Below are positions 46,901 through 59,673 of a stretch of 64,000 nucleotides of DNA, piece by piece (the stretch's first letter is position 1; every line of letters begins with the position of its first letter). Origin of the DNA: Fratercula arctica. Its lineage: Eukaryota; Chordata; Aves; Charadriiformes; Alcidae. Location of the stretch: the NCBI GenBank assembly GCA_947846985.1, contig CANTUZ010000004.1:8918927-8982926 (forward strand), in the 5' to 3' direction. A model generated the notes under the pieces. The model did not search any database. It saw only the letters and a list, made by a program, of their open reading frames with translations, and was not told the DNA's origin. The position numbers and the translations under genes are program-made.

Positions 46901-49900
46901 CTCTACTTCTAACATCACTTCCATTATTGCTACCAGGGCTGGAGTTGTAACTGTGGAGAATATCAATGTGATACTTTTACCAGTTAGAAAAAGTCCATTT
47001 GCTAAAAGCCTTTTAATTCTCTGTTCTTGACAAATACAGGCTTCTGAAATCTTCACCATCATTACTTGCTTTTTTCTTCCCATGAAAGTAAATGTATCTT
47101 TAATTTTGCCTTCTAGAGTGAATACATTATGATACAGTGTACAATTACACGATAGCCTATTATTTGCCTAGGGGTGCCCTGCTTCAGTTAGTGCATGGGT
47201 CGGGCAGGCATAAAGAGAGAATGACATTTATAACACCAGCCTAAATCTAGCTTTTCTTAAATTTTAAGTGATTCATTTTTCAATGAAAAATTTCAATGAA
47301 ATTTTACCCTAGAAAATTTCAGAAGTGTGTCTAAGACCCTATCATGGTAGGTACTTTGTACATGTTGAAAGAACCATATAGTAACCATTGCATGCTGTGG
47401 TACAACAGTTGTCTTTATATTCCTTTTGAGGTTTTTATACATTTCAGATGTTTGTTTATTTTCAGTTTAGAATTGCCACTACTGAGGTTTCTGTGGTTGT
47501 AAACTCCTGCAGTTTCTCTCCAACAAGATATCTGGTTTTAGTCATAACATCTAAAGCTAGAATATTCCATTCCTTTCTTGCTGCGATGATTACAATAAAA
47601 ATGAGAATGTCAGTGTTTTGTGGATATAATGAAACTCAAATCTCCTGTTCTGCTACAGTGACTGCTTTCAGATTTTTTTTATTTTTTATTTTTTTTTAAA
47701 TAGGGCAACAATGAATTTATACCTAGTTCCAGTTATGGCACCTTTTTTGGGAACCTAAATACTCTCCAGAGCTGAAAACATAGCCCTTTATTTGGGCTCT
47801 ATGTGATTTTAAATTAAAATAAGATGGCCGCAAAGGAACACAATGAAACTATACTTTAGGAGCATTATGAACTAAAACCAAAAAACGCAGAAAGCATTCG
47901 ACTCATTTCTGGACCCCACTCTAGCAGCTTTTTGCATGGTTCCCGCTTCACAAAGTTGGCTGATATCTTATGGATTCACTTTCCCCTATAAGTGTAAAGA
48001 GCTGAGTGATATAGAACCACTGAATCAGCTCCTAATTCTCCTTTCCCTCTAAGCTGTGACTCAGCATATTTTGGGGTGAAGCATAACATAGGTTTCATAA
48101 GAGCTGGGTGTTTATTTTAATACTATGTGCTTGACCAGCCCTCAATGGATTACAACATTGCCTTCCTCCTATCCTCCCTTCTGAGTACAAACAGAGGAAT
48201 ACTTGGTCATTTCTTTTATCTGTATTTGCCAATGTTAGGATTTTATTATTTAAGCGTCAGTTATGACTGCATCATTTAGCAGAACCAAAAAGACTCCGCT
48301 TCTTAGTACATTACAATAGCTACAAGTCTTTCCAGAGGTGTATGGTATATTGCTTTGGTTTTTTTTGTTCCATTAAATATATAGGAAACTATTTTCCCCT
48401 GATGATTTAGTATTCTTCATGAGCTAGAAGAAAAGGAATAAACAGGATGTGTTTCTGATTTCTTCTGAGCTCCTTACTGGAGATGGGAAAAGAATTCAAA
48501 ATGTGGTAGACCTTTTTGCTAGGCTGTAGCAGAGCCTACTTTTTGACCCTGCCAGATTCCACACATATGGTCTGGGCTATATTAATACTGCGGTATTCCT
48601 CTGTTAATGCAGGACCCTGCATTTTATCATGACCTGTCCTGTGACTGATCAATGAACCCCTGCAATGGGGAGGTTACAAATAAATCTGTGGAATTTACAC
48701 ATTTAGAAAATTATTTTCAAATCAGCCATAGTTTTTTAGCTAAACAAAGCAAGATTAATAAACACCTGCATACCAAACACTTCCCAGGAGTGTTCTCAAT
48801 CTTCACAAAGCCCATGGATTCTGCTTAGAGTTTAACAGGTTTTGCAGCGCACCCTTAATCCTGTACTCAGCTAGTGGGTTGTTATTGAGACCTCAGTACG
48901 GAAAAATCTGTCATATTCTAGTTTCTCTGTCAAAGGGTTGCTAGCTGTTCTAGAAGTCATGAGATCCATTGCCTACCTCAGCTCTGCACTTTCACAACAA
49001 ATGCAAACAAGGAGAAACAGTTTTCTGGTGCTGCAGGCAGCCTATTTTTCTAGAGTGAACCCAACTGAACGGTCAGTGTTGCCATTTTTTGAGCATATTT
49101 CTCATTAATAGTGTTCTTGCTGAATTGGAAGACTTTACCATTCAATGTGTATTTACTTCAAAGTAGAAAAATGCAAACGGAAAGAAGAAACAAAATAAGA
49201 TGCTTTTCAGACAAAATAATGGTCACAATTCAATTTACAGGTCAACACAAACATTACAGTCATATGTTAGTCTGTCATAATTATGAATGTCCATTTGTTC
49301 TTGCCTTATGAATAAAAATAAATGTAAAAAGATGCCATCAATATTTCTTAGGACAGATTTTCTTTCATCTTTTTCTAAACCAAGCACGCCTAATTTTTAA
49401 AATCTTTTCCAGTGCGTAATAGAGCACAATTTAGTAAGGATTGTCAAATGTCATTGCAAAACTGGGTAAATTTAGTGTCATTATGTCATTTAATAGTGTC
49501 TTTCAAATTCTAAAATCATTCTAAAAATGTCTAGTCAGGGTTTATGATGTTATGTGCTATATTTCTTACACTTAAACCCGGAGATCTGTTTCAATTATCT
49601 TTTCACAGAGGTTTATCCATTTAGTATTTGGTTGTGAGGTTACAAGTTGGTTTTGAAAAATTTATTTCATGAATATTTACAGTCCATCTGTTTATGAACG
49701 AAGCAGAGACTGAAGAGACAGCGTATTATAGATGAGTCATAAACTGGTTCTTAATTATTTCAGTTTGGAGGCTGTACTGAGTGGTGTGCTTGCTCCTGTT
49801 GGCTGCACACAGTCCTGCAGCTGGTGGTGTAGGCTCCTGGACTCCCCTTAAATTAATCTCTTGACAAAGCTGGAGGACTTTTGGGTACCCAGTCCTAAGC

Positions 49901-52900
49901 GCTGTTCACTCTCCCATAATCCTGCCTCCAGAAATTGATAACTGACAACTGTTTAGTGAAAGATTAAACATCAAATCTTCATGTTCTGGTAATGTCTCTG
50001 ACGGTTTCTTAATCTTACTATAGTAAAATCAGTATAATAAAGGCTGCCAGTCCCATCACCCTTCTCATTTTAGAAGTGTATAGTTGAGGATCACAAATTT
50101 TTTTACGTGTTTACATTACTGTTTATTTTTCCATCCTTGCTCTGGGGAAGGTACTACAATATGCTCATTTTACAGTTGAAGGAAGTGTGGCAGAGAGAGC
50201 AATGACTTGCTTCGGAGCACACATCAAGAGTAGTATGGGCTCAGTCATTTGATTTGTTCCTGCTGTAAGCCCTAGCTTACCTTTGAAGAGATGTTAACAG
50301 AAACTGTTCCATCAAGCCCATTTAAGAACAAGTTTTTATTCAACATGAATGATACTGTACTACTTTATGGATAAGATAAGAAAATTATTCTACTTTTCTG
50401 TAAGTGAGGGATATAATGCTGATGGAGCATGCTCATACAAACATGCATGCCAGAAACATCCCTGGCTCATCAGATCACCCCTCTTAGCCAAAAAACCCAA
50501 TATATGGGTTTCACTGTAGTTGCAGAGTTTTATATCTTTTCTCATGTTCTGTGTGCTGCCGAAAAGCTGTTAGGACCAATGCATTGATCTTTAATAGTCT
50601 CATTACTTAAACTTGTGCTTGCTGGTAATGGCTTTCAAAAAAGGCAGGAACTATTCAGAATGATGAAAAAAAGAGTAGAAAGGACATCCGTGGAATTACT
50701 GAGAGGAGAACAAGGCTACTGTAACCACTGTCATAACATAACTTAAGATCACCTGAGCAGGTAGCAGCTGTGCAGCATCCCTTATTAAATGCTACCCTCA
50801 CCTGGCTTTGAGGAAAGGCTGAGTACATGGCATAAAAAGTTCTGCTTTGGGGCCAGCATAAACCTATTAACAAAGAAATATATTAATAACGCAAAACCAG
50901 CACTGTTTGTGCAAAACCCAAATGTTCTTCTCATCTCTGAAGTGACTCTTAAGTTACTTTTATCATTAGTCTCGCTTTCCAATAGCTTTGGGTTTATGGA
51001 TAGTATTTAGCAGGCAGCTCCTATAGTTTTTGCTACATGATAAATGTTTTTGTTCAGGACATTTTCAAACCTGATTGGAGTGTGGGTCCTAACATCAGAC
51101 AGCTCACAGTGAGCGTATAAGGGATCCATATTGGTTGTCATGCATACATTCGGTAGGTCACCAAGTACAGAGTACATGGAAGGAAACTGTAAACTACAGG
51201 GTTATAAATACATGAAGAGTCTCTCAAGAAATGCTTGAGTGGTTTCTGATGTCAGCAGAACCCTGAGATGAATTTACTGTCCTGCTTGGTTTTGCTATTT
51301 TTCTATTCTCTGTGAAGCCGGGCTCCTTTATAAATAGCAAGAGAAAGCCAATGGTATTTAATAGAGAAATCAAACTTAGACACTGAAATGGTAACTGTAA
51401 ACACTTACAAGATGTCTTATTCTATCATTGCCACAGATAGATGCATACAATTGTGTTTCATGGATGTAGCTCAAACAGGAATTCTGAGCTTATTCAATAC
51501 AATTTACTTAATTGCCTGGCTGTAATGCTGTTGTACTTAGATATTACATAGAACAATCTTGGGCTTTAAGATGCTGTTGGTATATAAATTGAAGTATAAA
51601 ACCAGAAAACCTGTTAGTACAGTACAGATTTAAGCAGGCAAGTTAGGAAGATAATTAATATAAATTACGCACTGAAGAATAACAGAATGATCTATTGTGA
51701 TGGCAATGCAACAGAAAAATTTTAAGACTAAGAATCTAAAATTTATATACAATGATGACAATCAGTAGTAACAAAGGAGGAATAACCTCAGTGACTGACA
51801 TTCCCAAAAAAATAAATTGAACTAAATTTTTCCTGAAAAATAATCCATAAGCTTTAGTAACAAAAATTGGTATATTTTGCAAATTGCACTGCAGATTACT
51901 CTGAAACCTGTAGGCAGAATCAGAGCGACAGTGCCCAAACGCATTTGCTTCTGACCCAGAGGGGGAGCAGTTCTGGTATGAATGAAAAAGACAAAATAAC
52001 AGCATGTCCTGTCTATTAGCCAAAGCTATCAGGCTTAAACTCAGTCACAGCAAAAAAACCCCTGTTTCTATAGAAATATCTATTTTTCACGTTGTGCAGC
52101 ATAGTAATCATAAGAAATAATTTGTGGTCATGTTCCATATTTACTATACTTAATCTGAAGGAGCTTTAAGCATGTAAACAACATAATTTGTTTCAGAGGT
52201 TAAAGGTCTAGGCCAAAAACACAGTATCTAAAAGCTAGTCAGAAGAACATCTGACATTTAAGTGTGTGTGGAATCTATAAAACCGTGAAGACCTCTAGGC
52301 AGAATTACCTTTGTAACATTGCTAAAATGCAAGGTGTGTCTTATCTGTGAATATTTGTTTTAAATTACCCCAAAATCCCATAACATGTTCGTATCTCAAA
52401 TCTGAAAAATTAGCCAAGGACAATGACCATTAGGAGGATGTGATTATTCTGCGCTACCATCCTTCTCTATCCTTTGTAAAGCTCTATAAAACTACAGAGT
52501 ATTTTGTTATACTGTTACTAAAATATGTTGCCCTGGCAAAAATGGTGCACTATGACTCAGGTGTGATTTCTAGGTGTGCAGGGAAGTGTAGGACTGGCTA
52601 TGTGGCTCTGTTGTGTTGGAATCTGAAAAACTCTAGCCAACCTCTTGGACCTCAAGTGCATTTGCCAGGCAAAAGTCTTGTCATGGGAGCAGGACTGAAC
52701 CATTATGTTGGACACTGCTACTTAGTACTAAATTTTGATTGAGAAAACATGCTAGACGGTGTTGGTTGATATGCAGATATCCAAATCTTTTGCTCAACTT
52801 GGCTAGTTGATCAAATCTCATCTACGTGGCAATAATGTATGAAGTGAAGGAAAAGAAGTTTATTTTTCTGGTGCTATTCACAACTGATCCTCCAGCAGTT

Positions 52901-55795
52901 CTTTTTATAGTGTAATCATAATAACAGCTAGAGTTAAATTAAAAATAAGTTAGAGGTTGTTGGATTACAATTAGAGGTGTTTTCTTCATGTCAGATACTC
53001 TGTGGTGGCAACAAAAATGCTCACTATGTTTCAGGCTAAAATGTGGAATAAGGCTAAAAGTAATGACTCCTGTGTGGACACACAGTTCCTTCTTCTGACA
53101 GTAAATTTATCTCAGTTAGGCTTTAAAGAAGTCTACAGGCATCGAGAATTATATTAAACATATTCCATGTGTGCAAGAGTGAAAAAGAAATTTAAAATAT
53201 ATTAATTTCAGCCTCAGATGGGATATAACTCTTAATATTTCCACTTGTACCCTGGACAATATCTCATAGCTCTATAAAAGTTCTTATTTTAAATGCAGGT
53301 GTTTTCTTAGAGCAATCTTGAAGGCAAAAATACCAGTCCTTCCTTTCCCCTCGGAAATCTAGAATAATAACCCGCAGTATAGAACAATAAATCAGTTATA
53401 TCCTGGAAAAGTTACTGTTTGAAAAAGGAAAAAAAGCCTACAAAATACAGGTTTGATATCACTTTCCAAAGTAATGCAAAAAGTTGATTGAACATGTGGC
53501 TGCATTGTCACGCCATGCTTTAAATTGACAGTCACATATGGCATTGAATACAGTCCCCTCACTGGGCCCAGCCTGAATAGAAGAGAACTGGTTAAAAAAG
53601 TACCTCCAGCACATTGGCTCACGTCTGGTAAAATTTTTCAAGAAATTCCTAAAAACTTCAGGGTGAACCAAATTCTTACATGTGTGTTGTCTAGAAAGAA
53701 AAGATACTAATTACAACAACAGATGATACTTACATGTGTAGATGAACACACCTATTTTTTTTCCTGTTTCACTTCAACGCGTTTGGGAAGATCTGTGATG
53801 GAACATGCCTGCCACTTCCACTGTTAATGAGAATCTATGAAGTATCTGGCAGGATCGCTTACTTTAAGGTGTGATTTCCTGCTGGAATAAGATCTGGAGG
53901 CCAAAGGGGAGGTGAGGACTTTATTAATCTTAGCTGGAAGTAGGAGAGAGAGATCACATCATAAAACATTCTGTCAATGTCAGCTATATATTCTAAGATT
54001 GGAGTAGCATTTTAAAATCTTACTGTGCCTGACAGGCATGTCTTTCCATTTAAAAAAAAAAAGACCTTCTCAATCTGTATTTTTGTCAGAAATTGAAGAA
54101 CTTAGTTTATTTATAAGGAATGTCCACAAAACCAGCTTGAAATTAAACTGTATTGGTAGATTAAGGAATCTTGGAATTGTTACGTGAAGGACAGTGTGTT
54201 TGTGATTTTTATTTTTATTTTAATGGCAACTGGGTCTAGATCCATCTATGCAAAAGACGTGTAGGAACAAGACATGTAAAGTTTTTCTATGTGCACCCCC
54301 CTCCCCAACACAGTAGTCAAAGCTCTTCCCTAGAGCAGAGGATTTGAATCTCTCTAGAAGACAGCCAGTAGCTGAGAATCATGAATAAGGATAGGCCCCT
54401 AACTGCCTATGGGTGGCAAATATTAGATCCTCTCCTTTTTTTTGGCATCTTTTACTGGTAGACGAGGTGTCAATCCATTAAATTTGCTGGTTTGAATGCC
54501 TAAATTTCCTGCATTTTATGGGGAGTGTGGGCACCTTCTCTTAAGAAAGTGAATTTTATTGCAACACATACATCCATGATGGAAGTAAGCCAAGTTAATT
54601 TTTTCTACTCTAAAAACAACTGAGTTTTCCCAACAAAATAAAATGCCAGAGTTCTTTGTGCTCATTCAGCATTAGGCAGAAAGCAAAAATGAGGCTTTTT
54701 AAAAATTCAGATGTGAGAATTCATGCAGAGCTCTGCTAGAACGTGTAACTAAAGGAATGTGAAAAGTTTTAAGCCTTGGAGTCATCCGATATGACAGACT
54801 ATAATATTTCAGAGTTTGCTGCCAAATCCTAATCTAATAACGGCAGATACATTTCCTTTAGTAAAAGAGTTTCCAGTCATATCAGAAAAAAATTTAAGCA
54901 AAGCAGTGAAGGAGATAGTGATCTACCTAGGAAAACAAAGTAGTTCTTAATCTGGATAATGTTTTTTTTTATTACTTTATTACAAAAGGTTAGATTCAGA
55001 CTGGATGCTGTTTTAGTAGTTGCTGATTAGTGATGCATTTATTTTTGGAAGTATAGTAACTAAAAGCTTACTGTACTGACAAAATAATGCCTCTGCACAG
55101 CCAAAATGGGAATTCAGAAGCATGACAGATTAGCTTTCCAATGAAAGTCTGTGATTTTAACGCATTATAAATCAAAATTGTTTCACTTCCCTTTGGAGTG
55201 GAACAGGATCATTTGGAAATAACATGAAATCACTTCATTGGAAAAAAAAAATGACATATTGTCTTTCTCAGACCACCACATTTGTGAACTAAAACAAAAG
55301 ATTTTTTTTTAGGTTTTTCTGGTACCTAGCTCACAGAGATGTTTTGTGGGTAAATTAATTATTTTAAACTGCATTAAATACGAAAAATAATGCACAAATA
55401 TTAATAAACACTAGTAATTATATGGAAGGACTTTAATAACCTCTTAGATATGTTTTATTTTAGTAAATTTTTTTTACTGCCTTTGTGACTTAGAGTTACT
55501 TATGATTAAACTTCAGATTTTGGGCCAAATCTTCACGTGTTTTACGTTTGAGCTTTCTGGAGTGGTCACACCCAGATTTCGCACACACGTTGCCTGAAAA
55601 GACCATGAAGGCACTCAAGGATAAACATATGCGATGGTAATTAAGTAATCAGATGCCTATAAGTTGCTCTGAATGCTCTACTACACCAGGAACACAGCAG
55701 ATGAAACGGGGTTTAGTTTCTTTTCTGAAATGAGCTACTCTCTCCCCTTCCCACCTTCCTTGCCCCCTCTGCTTTCTGCTAGAAACCGCTGGTGT
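43996..55795. other. Gene-poor AT-rich interval
   Basis: This is 11.8 kb without a supported gene or recognised CR1. The longest frames (46769-47083 minus, 52440-52742 plus, 51736-52023 minus) have no recognisable motif. It includes a 6-base exon-like interval between an acceptor and donor at 45728-45733. The region 49310-49600 has the even, low-CpG, TAAT-rich look of conserved non-coding DNA. Confidence 0.5.
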
Positions 55796-55810
55796 CCACG
55801 AGATGGCACT
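55796..55810 (+). promoter_or_regulatory. CTCF-like motif CCACGAGATGGCACT
   Basis: It matches the CTCF core CCASYAGRKGGCRSY at 14 of 15 positions (G instead of Y at position 5). It is the best CTCF-type site I see in the window. It points along the plus strand in the gene desert. Confidence 0.5.
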
Positions 55811-57189
55811 ACGCCACAGCAGGGTGTTAGGATACCAGGTCTACAGCTCCCATTTTGTAGCATGGATACAGCCCTTTTTAAACTCCAGAGATATGTTCAA
55901 ACTGTAGTTTCCTTATGCCACAAATATCCTGCCTCTCACACGGTCATCAGCTGGGAATTGCGGGTGATTCCTGCTAAGAGGCTTAGAGGGGAATTCCAGT
56001 GTAGGAAGGGATCAAGTTACTAAAAAGTTTGGGAAACATGTTTAGCCTAAGCTCCCTCCGTTAAAGAAAATTGTTGAGTGAAGGATCCTCTTAGATAGAA
56101 ACTATCAAGAGTGACTCCGAAGAACACAGTTAATCAACTAAACAGGGCTTTAGAATATAAATTCATACATTCTTGGCCTGTCTTCAAACTTGTATATATG
56201 AGGCAAAAGTTGGTTTTAGATTAAATAAAAAAAGATTAACTAATTTAGGAGGTGTCTCCTTCAAGTAATTTTTATCAAGACTAGCACACAGAGAGGAAGT
56301 GCCTTATCAAGCCCCAGCCACCTGAGACCCACTGGGCGATTGAGGCCAAGTTAATTGGTTCTGGGGCAGGGCGCTATAAGCAGTGAAGAGCGTACAAGGT
56401 CAGCACCACCACTGACAGAAATGAGACAGAAAGAGAAAAATCCTTCCTGTCATGGAGCTGCTGTGCAGCTTTGCAGGGAGTAGAGCTCTTGCTTTCTGGA
56501 AGAGGAAGCAACCTTTGCAGCTGTGAAACCTGAGAGAACAATGGAGATTGTGTAGACCAGCAGTTATGGGGGGGGTGCTTTCTGCTCTCCAGGGCTCGAT
56601 GCCAGAGAGGTCCCACAGCAGCAATCTTTTCTCTGTAATAAATGCTAAACTTCTCTTGACCTTATTGCTGCACTCTGGGCTGAAATGCAGCCGAACAATT
56701 GATGGGAGGTACCCCATATCTTAAAAATTGTGGATGCATCCTGAATGCCAACATAACTGCTCTGGACAAGACCAAAATGTAACTGAAAGCACTTTCCTCT
56801 TGTTTCCAAACTGAATTTGAACTAAGCTTTTTATTCCTGCCTTAGCTATGCACTGGAAGAACATGTCACACCACTCAAGTCGCTTTAGGTTAGTGTGATA
56901 GAAATAGCTCATATTTTCCTGTACTCAGTCCTGTGGGTTTGCTTTTTTCCTTTGTATTATTGAAGTTTGGTTTAACTTTTTTTTTTTTTTAAATGAAGGA
57001 AAAAAAAATAACCTTCAAGCTTTTACTTAGAATAGTCTCAAGACTTCACTTTTTGCTCTACAGAAATATATTGTCCTTTGCCCTTCTTCACTCCCTCCAA
57101 CTTGCTGTTGTAAATAAGTTTCTCTCAAAATAAGTTTCTCTCAAAAGTGTGATTGATCACGTGTTAGGCCAGGCTATATAGATGCATCT
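55811..57189. other. Interval without recognisable genes
   Basis: It contains overlapping minus-strand frames at 56374-56717 without domains and a T-run at 56978-56991. A 16-base unit (AATAAGTTTCTCTCAA) is repeated exactly in tandem at 57113-57144. Confidence 0.55.
57113..57144. repeat. Two tandem copies of a 16-base unit
   Basis: AATAAGTTTCTCTCAA occurs twice back to back without a mismatch. It may be a recent local duplication or replication slippage. Confidence 0.93.
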
Positions 57190-57627
57190 ATCTAGCCACT
57201 GTCCATCATATTTGAGAAGTCATGGCAGTCTGGTGAGATTCCCATGGACTGCAAAATGGGAAATATAACCCCCATTTTTAAAAAGGAAAACAGGGAATCC
57301 TGTGGAACTACAGGCTGGTCAGTCTCACCTGGAGAGATGAGGAGGGACTCTTGATCACGGAGTCTAGTGATAGGACAAGGGGTAATGGTTTTAAACTGAA
57401 AGAGGGTAGATTTAGATCAGGCATCAGGAAGAAATTCTTTACTGTGAGGGTGGTGAGACACGGGAACAGGTTGCCCAGAGAAGCTGTGGATGCCCCATCC
57501 CTGGAAATGTTCAAGGCCAGGCTGGAGCAACCTGGTCTAGTGGGAGGTGTCCCTGCCCATGGCAGGGGGATTGGAACTAGATGATCTTTAATGTCCCTTC
57601 CAACCCAAATGATTCTAAGATTCTATG
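57190..57627 (+). mobile_element. CR1 LINE with a large internal deletion
   Basis: The left part (about 57190-57330) is from the start of the CR1 reverse-transcriptase domain. It reads GNITPIFKK and, after a frame change, the NYR.VSLT motif. The right part, from about 57333, is the 3' end of the element (gagggactcttgatc, ggtaatggttttaaactgaa, catccctggaaatgttcaag). It finishes with cccttccaacccaaatgatt and the octamers ctaagatt-ctatgg. The intervening reverse-transcriptase body is missing. Frame breaks show that the copy is dead. The left boundary is approximate. Confidence 0.85.
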
Positions 57628-58512
57628 GCTTGGTTGCAAAACACACCTGCATTGCATCCCAACATATCCATGTGTTGATCATGGCACTTATACAGGTAGG
57701 CAGCCATAATGTGTTTATGTATATCCATAAGTTGTTGCAAACTTGCTCGGTTATGCACTAAAGCTAAAAGAGAAACAGCAGTTTCAAAACACTTACTTCA
57801 TCTCCAAAAGGTTTTACTTATCTAAAAAATATATAGTGAGTTTTCTCTTTTAGTTCTGCTTTTTTTTTTTAGGTGAAAATCAACTGCAAACATAGAGAAA
57901 GTGAAACCTTAAACAATTAAATACCAGACTGAAGCAATCTTGAAGGTTATGCTTACTTATACTTCAGTATTACTTTGAAGCATCTGTTCAATTTAAGGTC
58001 CTTGATTTTATTCCACTTTCTATGGAGAACATGTCTAGTTGTTACATACCCTTCTTCTCCACTTTGTCACAAAACTACTTCTATCCATGTACATACTAAG
58101 ACTGTAGTTCTTCCAGCTTTATGGATATGCCTAAAATCTAGTCATGTGAACATTCCCATTGATTTTTTTATATTGTGTGCAAGAACTTAGGCATGTGTAT
58201 AACTTGCAAGAGTTGCAACTGAATTATTGCTTTGTCCTCAGAGGATTAAAACCCTTAGAAATGTCTACTTCTTGCCAAATGAGACATAAGATCCAGATTT
58301 ACACCATCAGTTTTCTATACATCACAAGGCCAAATGTATTTGAACAATACAGTAAAGTAATATTGCTCCTTGTAACATATAACAGTGGACTTTCATAGTA
58401 AGTAGCCCACAACTGTTGGATTAATATATGTAAGGATTTGTAATTTACATTTTAAATTATATACCAGGATGGACTGTATATTTTTTATACACATATATGT
58501 GTGTGTGAGTAT

Positions 58513-58539
58513 ATAGTCTTGGATTGTAGCCAAGACTAT
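58513..58539. repeat. Hairpin: 10-bp perfect stem, 7-base loop
   Basis: ATAGTCTTGG and CCAAGACTAT flank attgtag. Pairing can extend by about three more base pairs, including a wobble. It sits next to an ATATATGTGTGTG alternating tract. Confidence 0.85.
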
Positions 58540-59581
58540 GTAAGAAATATTGCTGGTGTAGAAGCTCTGAATGGCCTCCTTCACAGTCATCATGCAGGCG
58601 TTTTCCCTGTTTAATATGTACTACCCCTCAACACTATTTCCTTTAGGTTACTGTATTTCTGGCTCATGTCACACTAGAAAATATTCCCTCCACCGCCTGT
58701 CATCTACTAGAATTCATTTTAAATGAGGTAGTCACTATCCTTATCTAATGAATGATAGTACTTTGGCCAATGCAGTTTAAGGATTGGGAGGATTTATAGA
58801 TCAGCTGTCTGAATATAATACAAGGTTTTCAGCGGTGAAATGAGCATTTGAAATTCAAATTTTATAAATGGGTTCTTTAAAACTATTTGATGTTTAATCA
58901 CACCAAAAAAGAACTTTATTACACTAGTGGCTGTAAGACTTTTGGATGCTGTCTGTATTCATACCACACCAACACAAGAGAAATGATCATTACTTACTGA
59001 AGAAATAATCTCTGTTCTTTCTAGTTGGATTATACTTAAATCCTAGAAAATTTTGACAAAAGAGAAAGATGAAAGCTAAGGTCAGTGGTAGATTTAGTCT
59101 TGAAATAGTTGAAATGTGGCTTGTGGGATTAGTGGTGTTTTATATTGACTGCATGTTGGCTCTGTATAAGATGTGAGCATGGCAATATCAGAGAAGTTGA
59201 CTACCATAATTTACTTGCTTTTATAAAAACCGGATGTTGCTGGGTTACCCATGCAAGGGAGATATTGTTTTGTAACTTTGGGTGCTTTTCACACAGCTTC
59301 ATTCAAGGCACTCCAAGGCAAGGGCCTGTGTTAGGTGATTAGCCTTCCTAGGATCCTCCATAATTGTTGGGAGAAAGAGGTTTCTAGCACGCAGAGGGCA
59401 ATTTAGAGGATGAATTCATCACAGGTAACTGAAGTACTTTCCTGATGAGGCCCCTCTCACCCTACTGATACACAGGAAGTCAACAACAACTAGCTTGCTA
59501 CTTTATTGTGTAAACAGAAAAAAAGATAATGACAATGTCAGGAATAAAAACCAAATCAGAATAAGTACATAAGCCTGTAGT

Positions 59582-59673
59582 ATGCCAAATGCAAAATTAG
59601 GCATTTAAGGCCAAAAGTATAATCCTGATGCCAAATGCAAAATTAGGCACTTAGGGCCAAAAGTATAATCCTG
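59582..59673. repeat. 46-base unit duplicated in tandem
   Basis: The unit starts ATGCCAAATGCAAAATTAGG and ends AAAAGTATAATCCTG. The second copy starts at 59628, and the two differ at only about two positions (gcatttaagg versus gcacttaggg). Each copy contains an ATGCAAAA octamer-like core. The near-identity suggests a young duplication. Confidence 0.92.

Noticed and set aside
46769..47083. 104-codon minus-strand frame with overlapping plus frame
   Set aside because: Both strands are open over the same stretch with no domain, consistent with chance.
57351..57584. 77-codon plus-strand frame
   Set aside because: It is part of the CR1 copy at 57190-57627.
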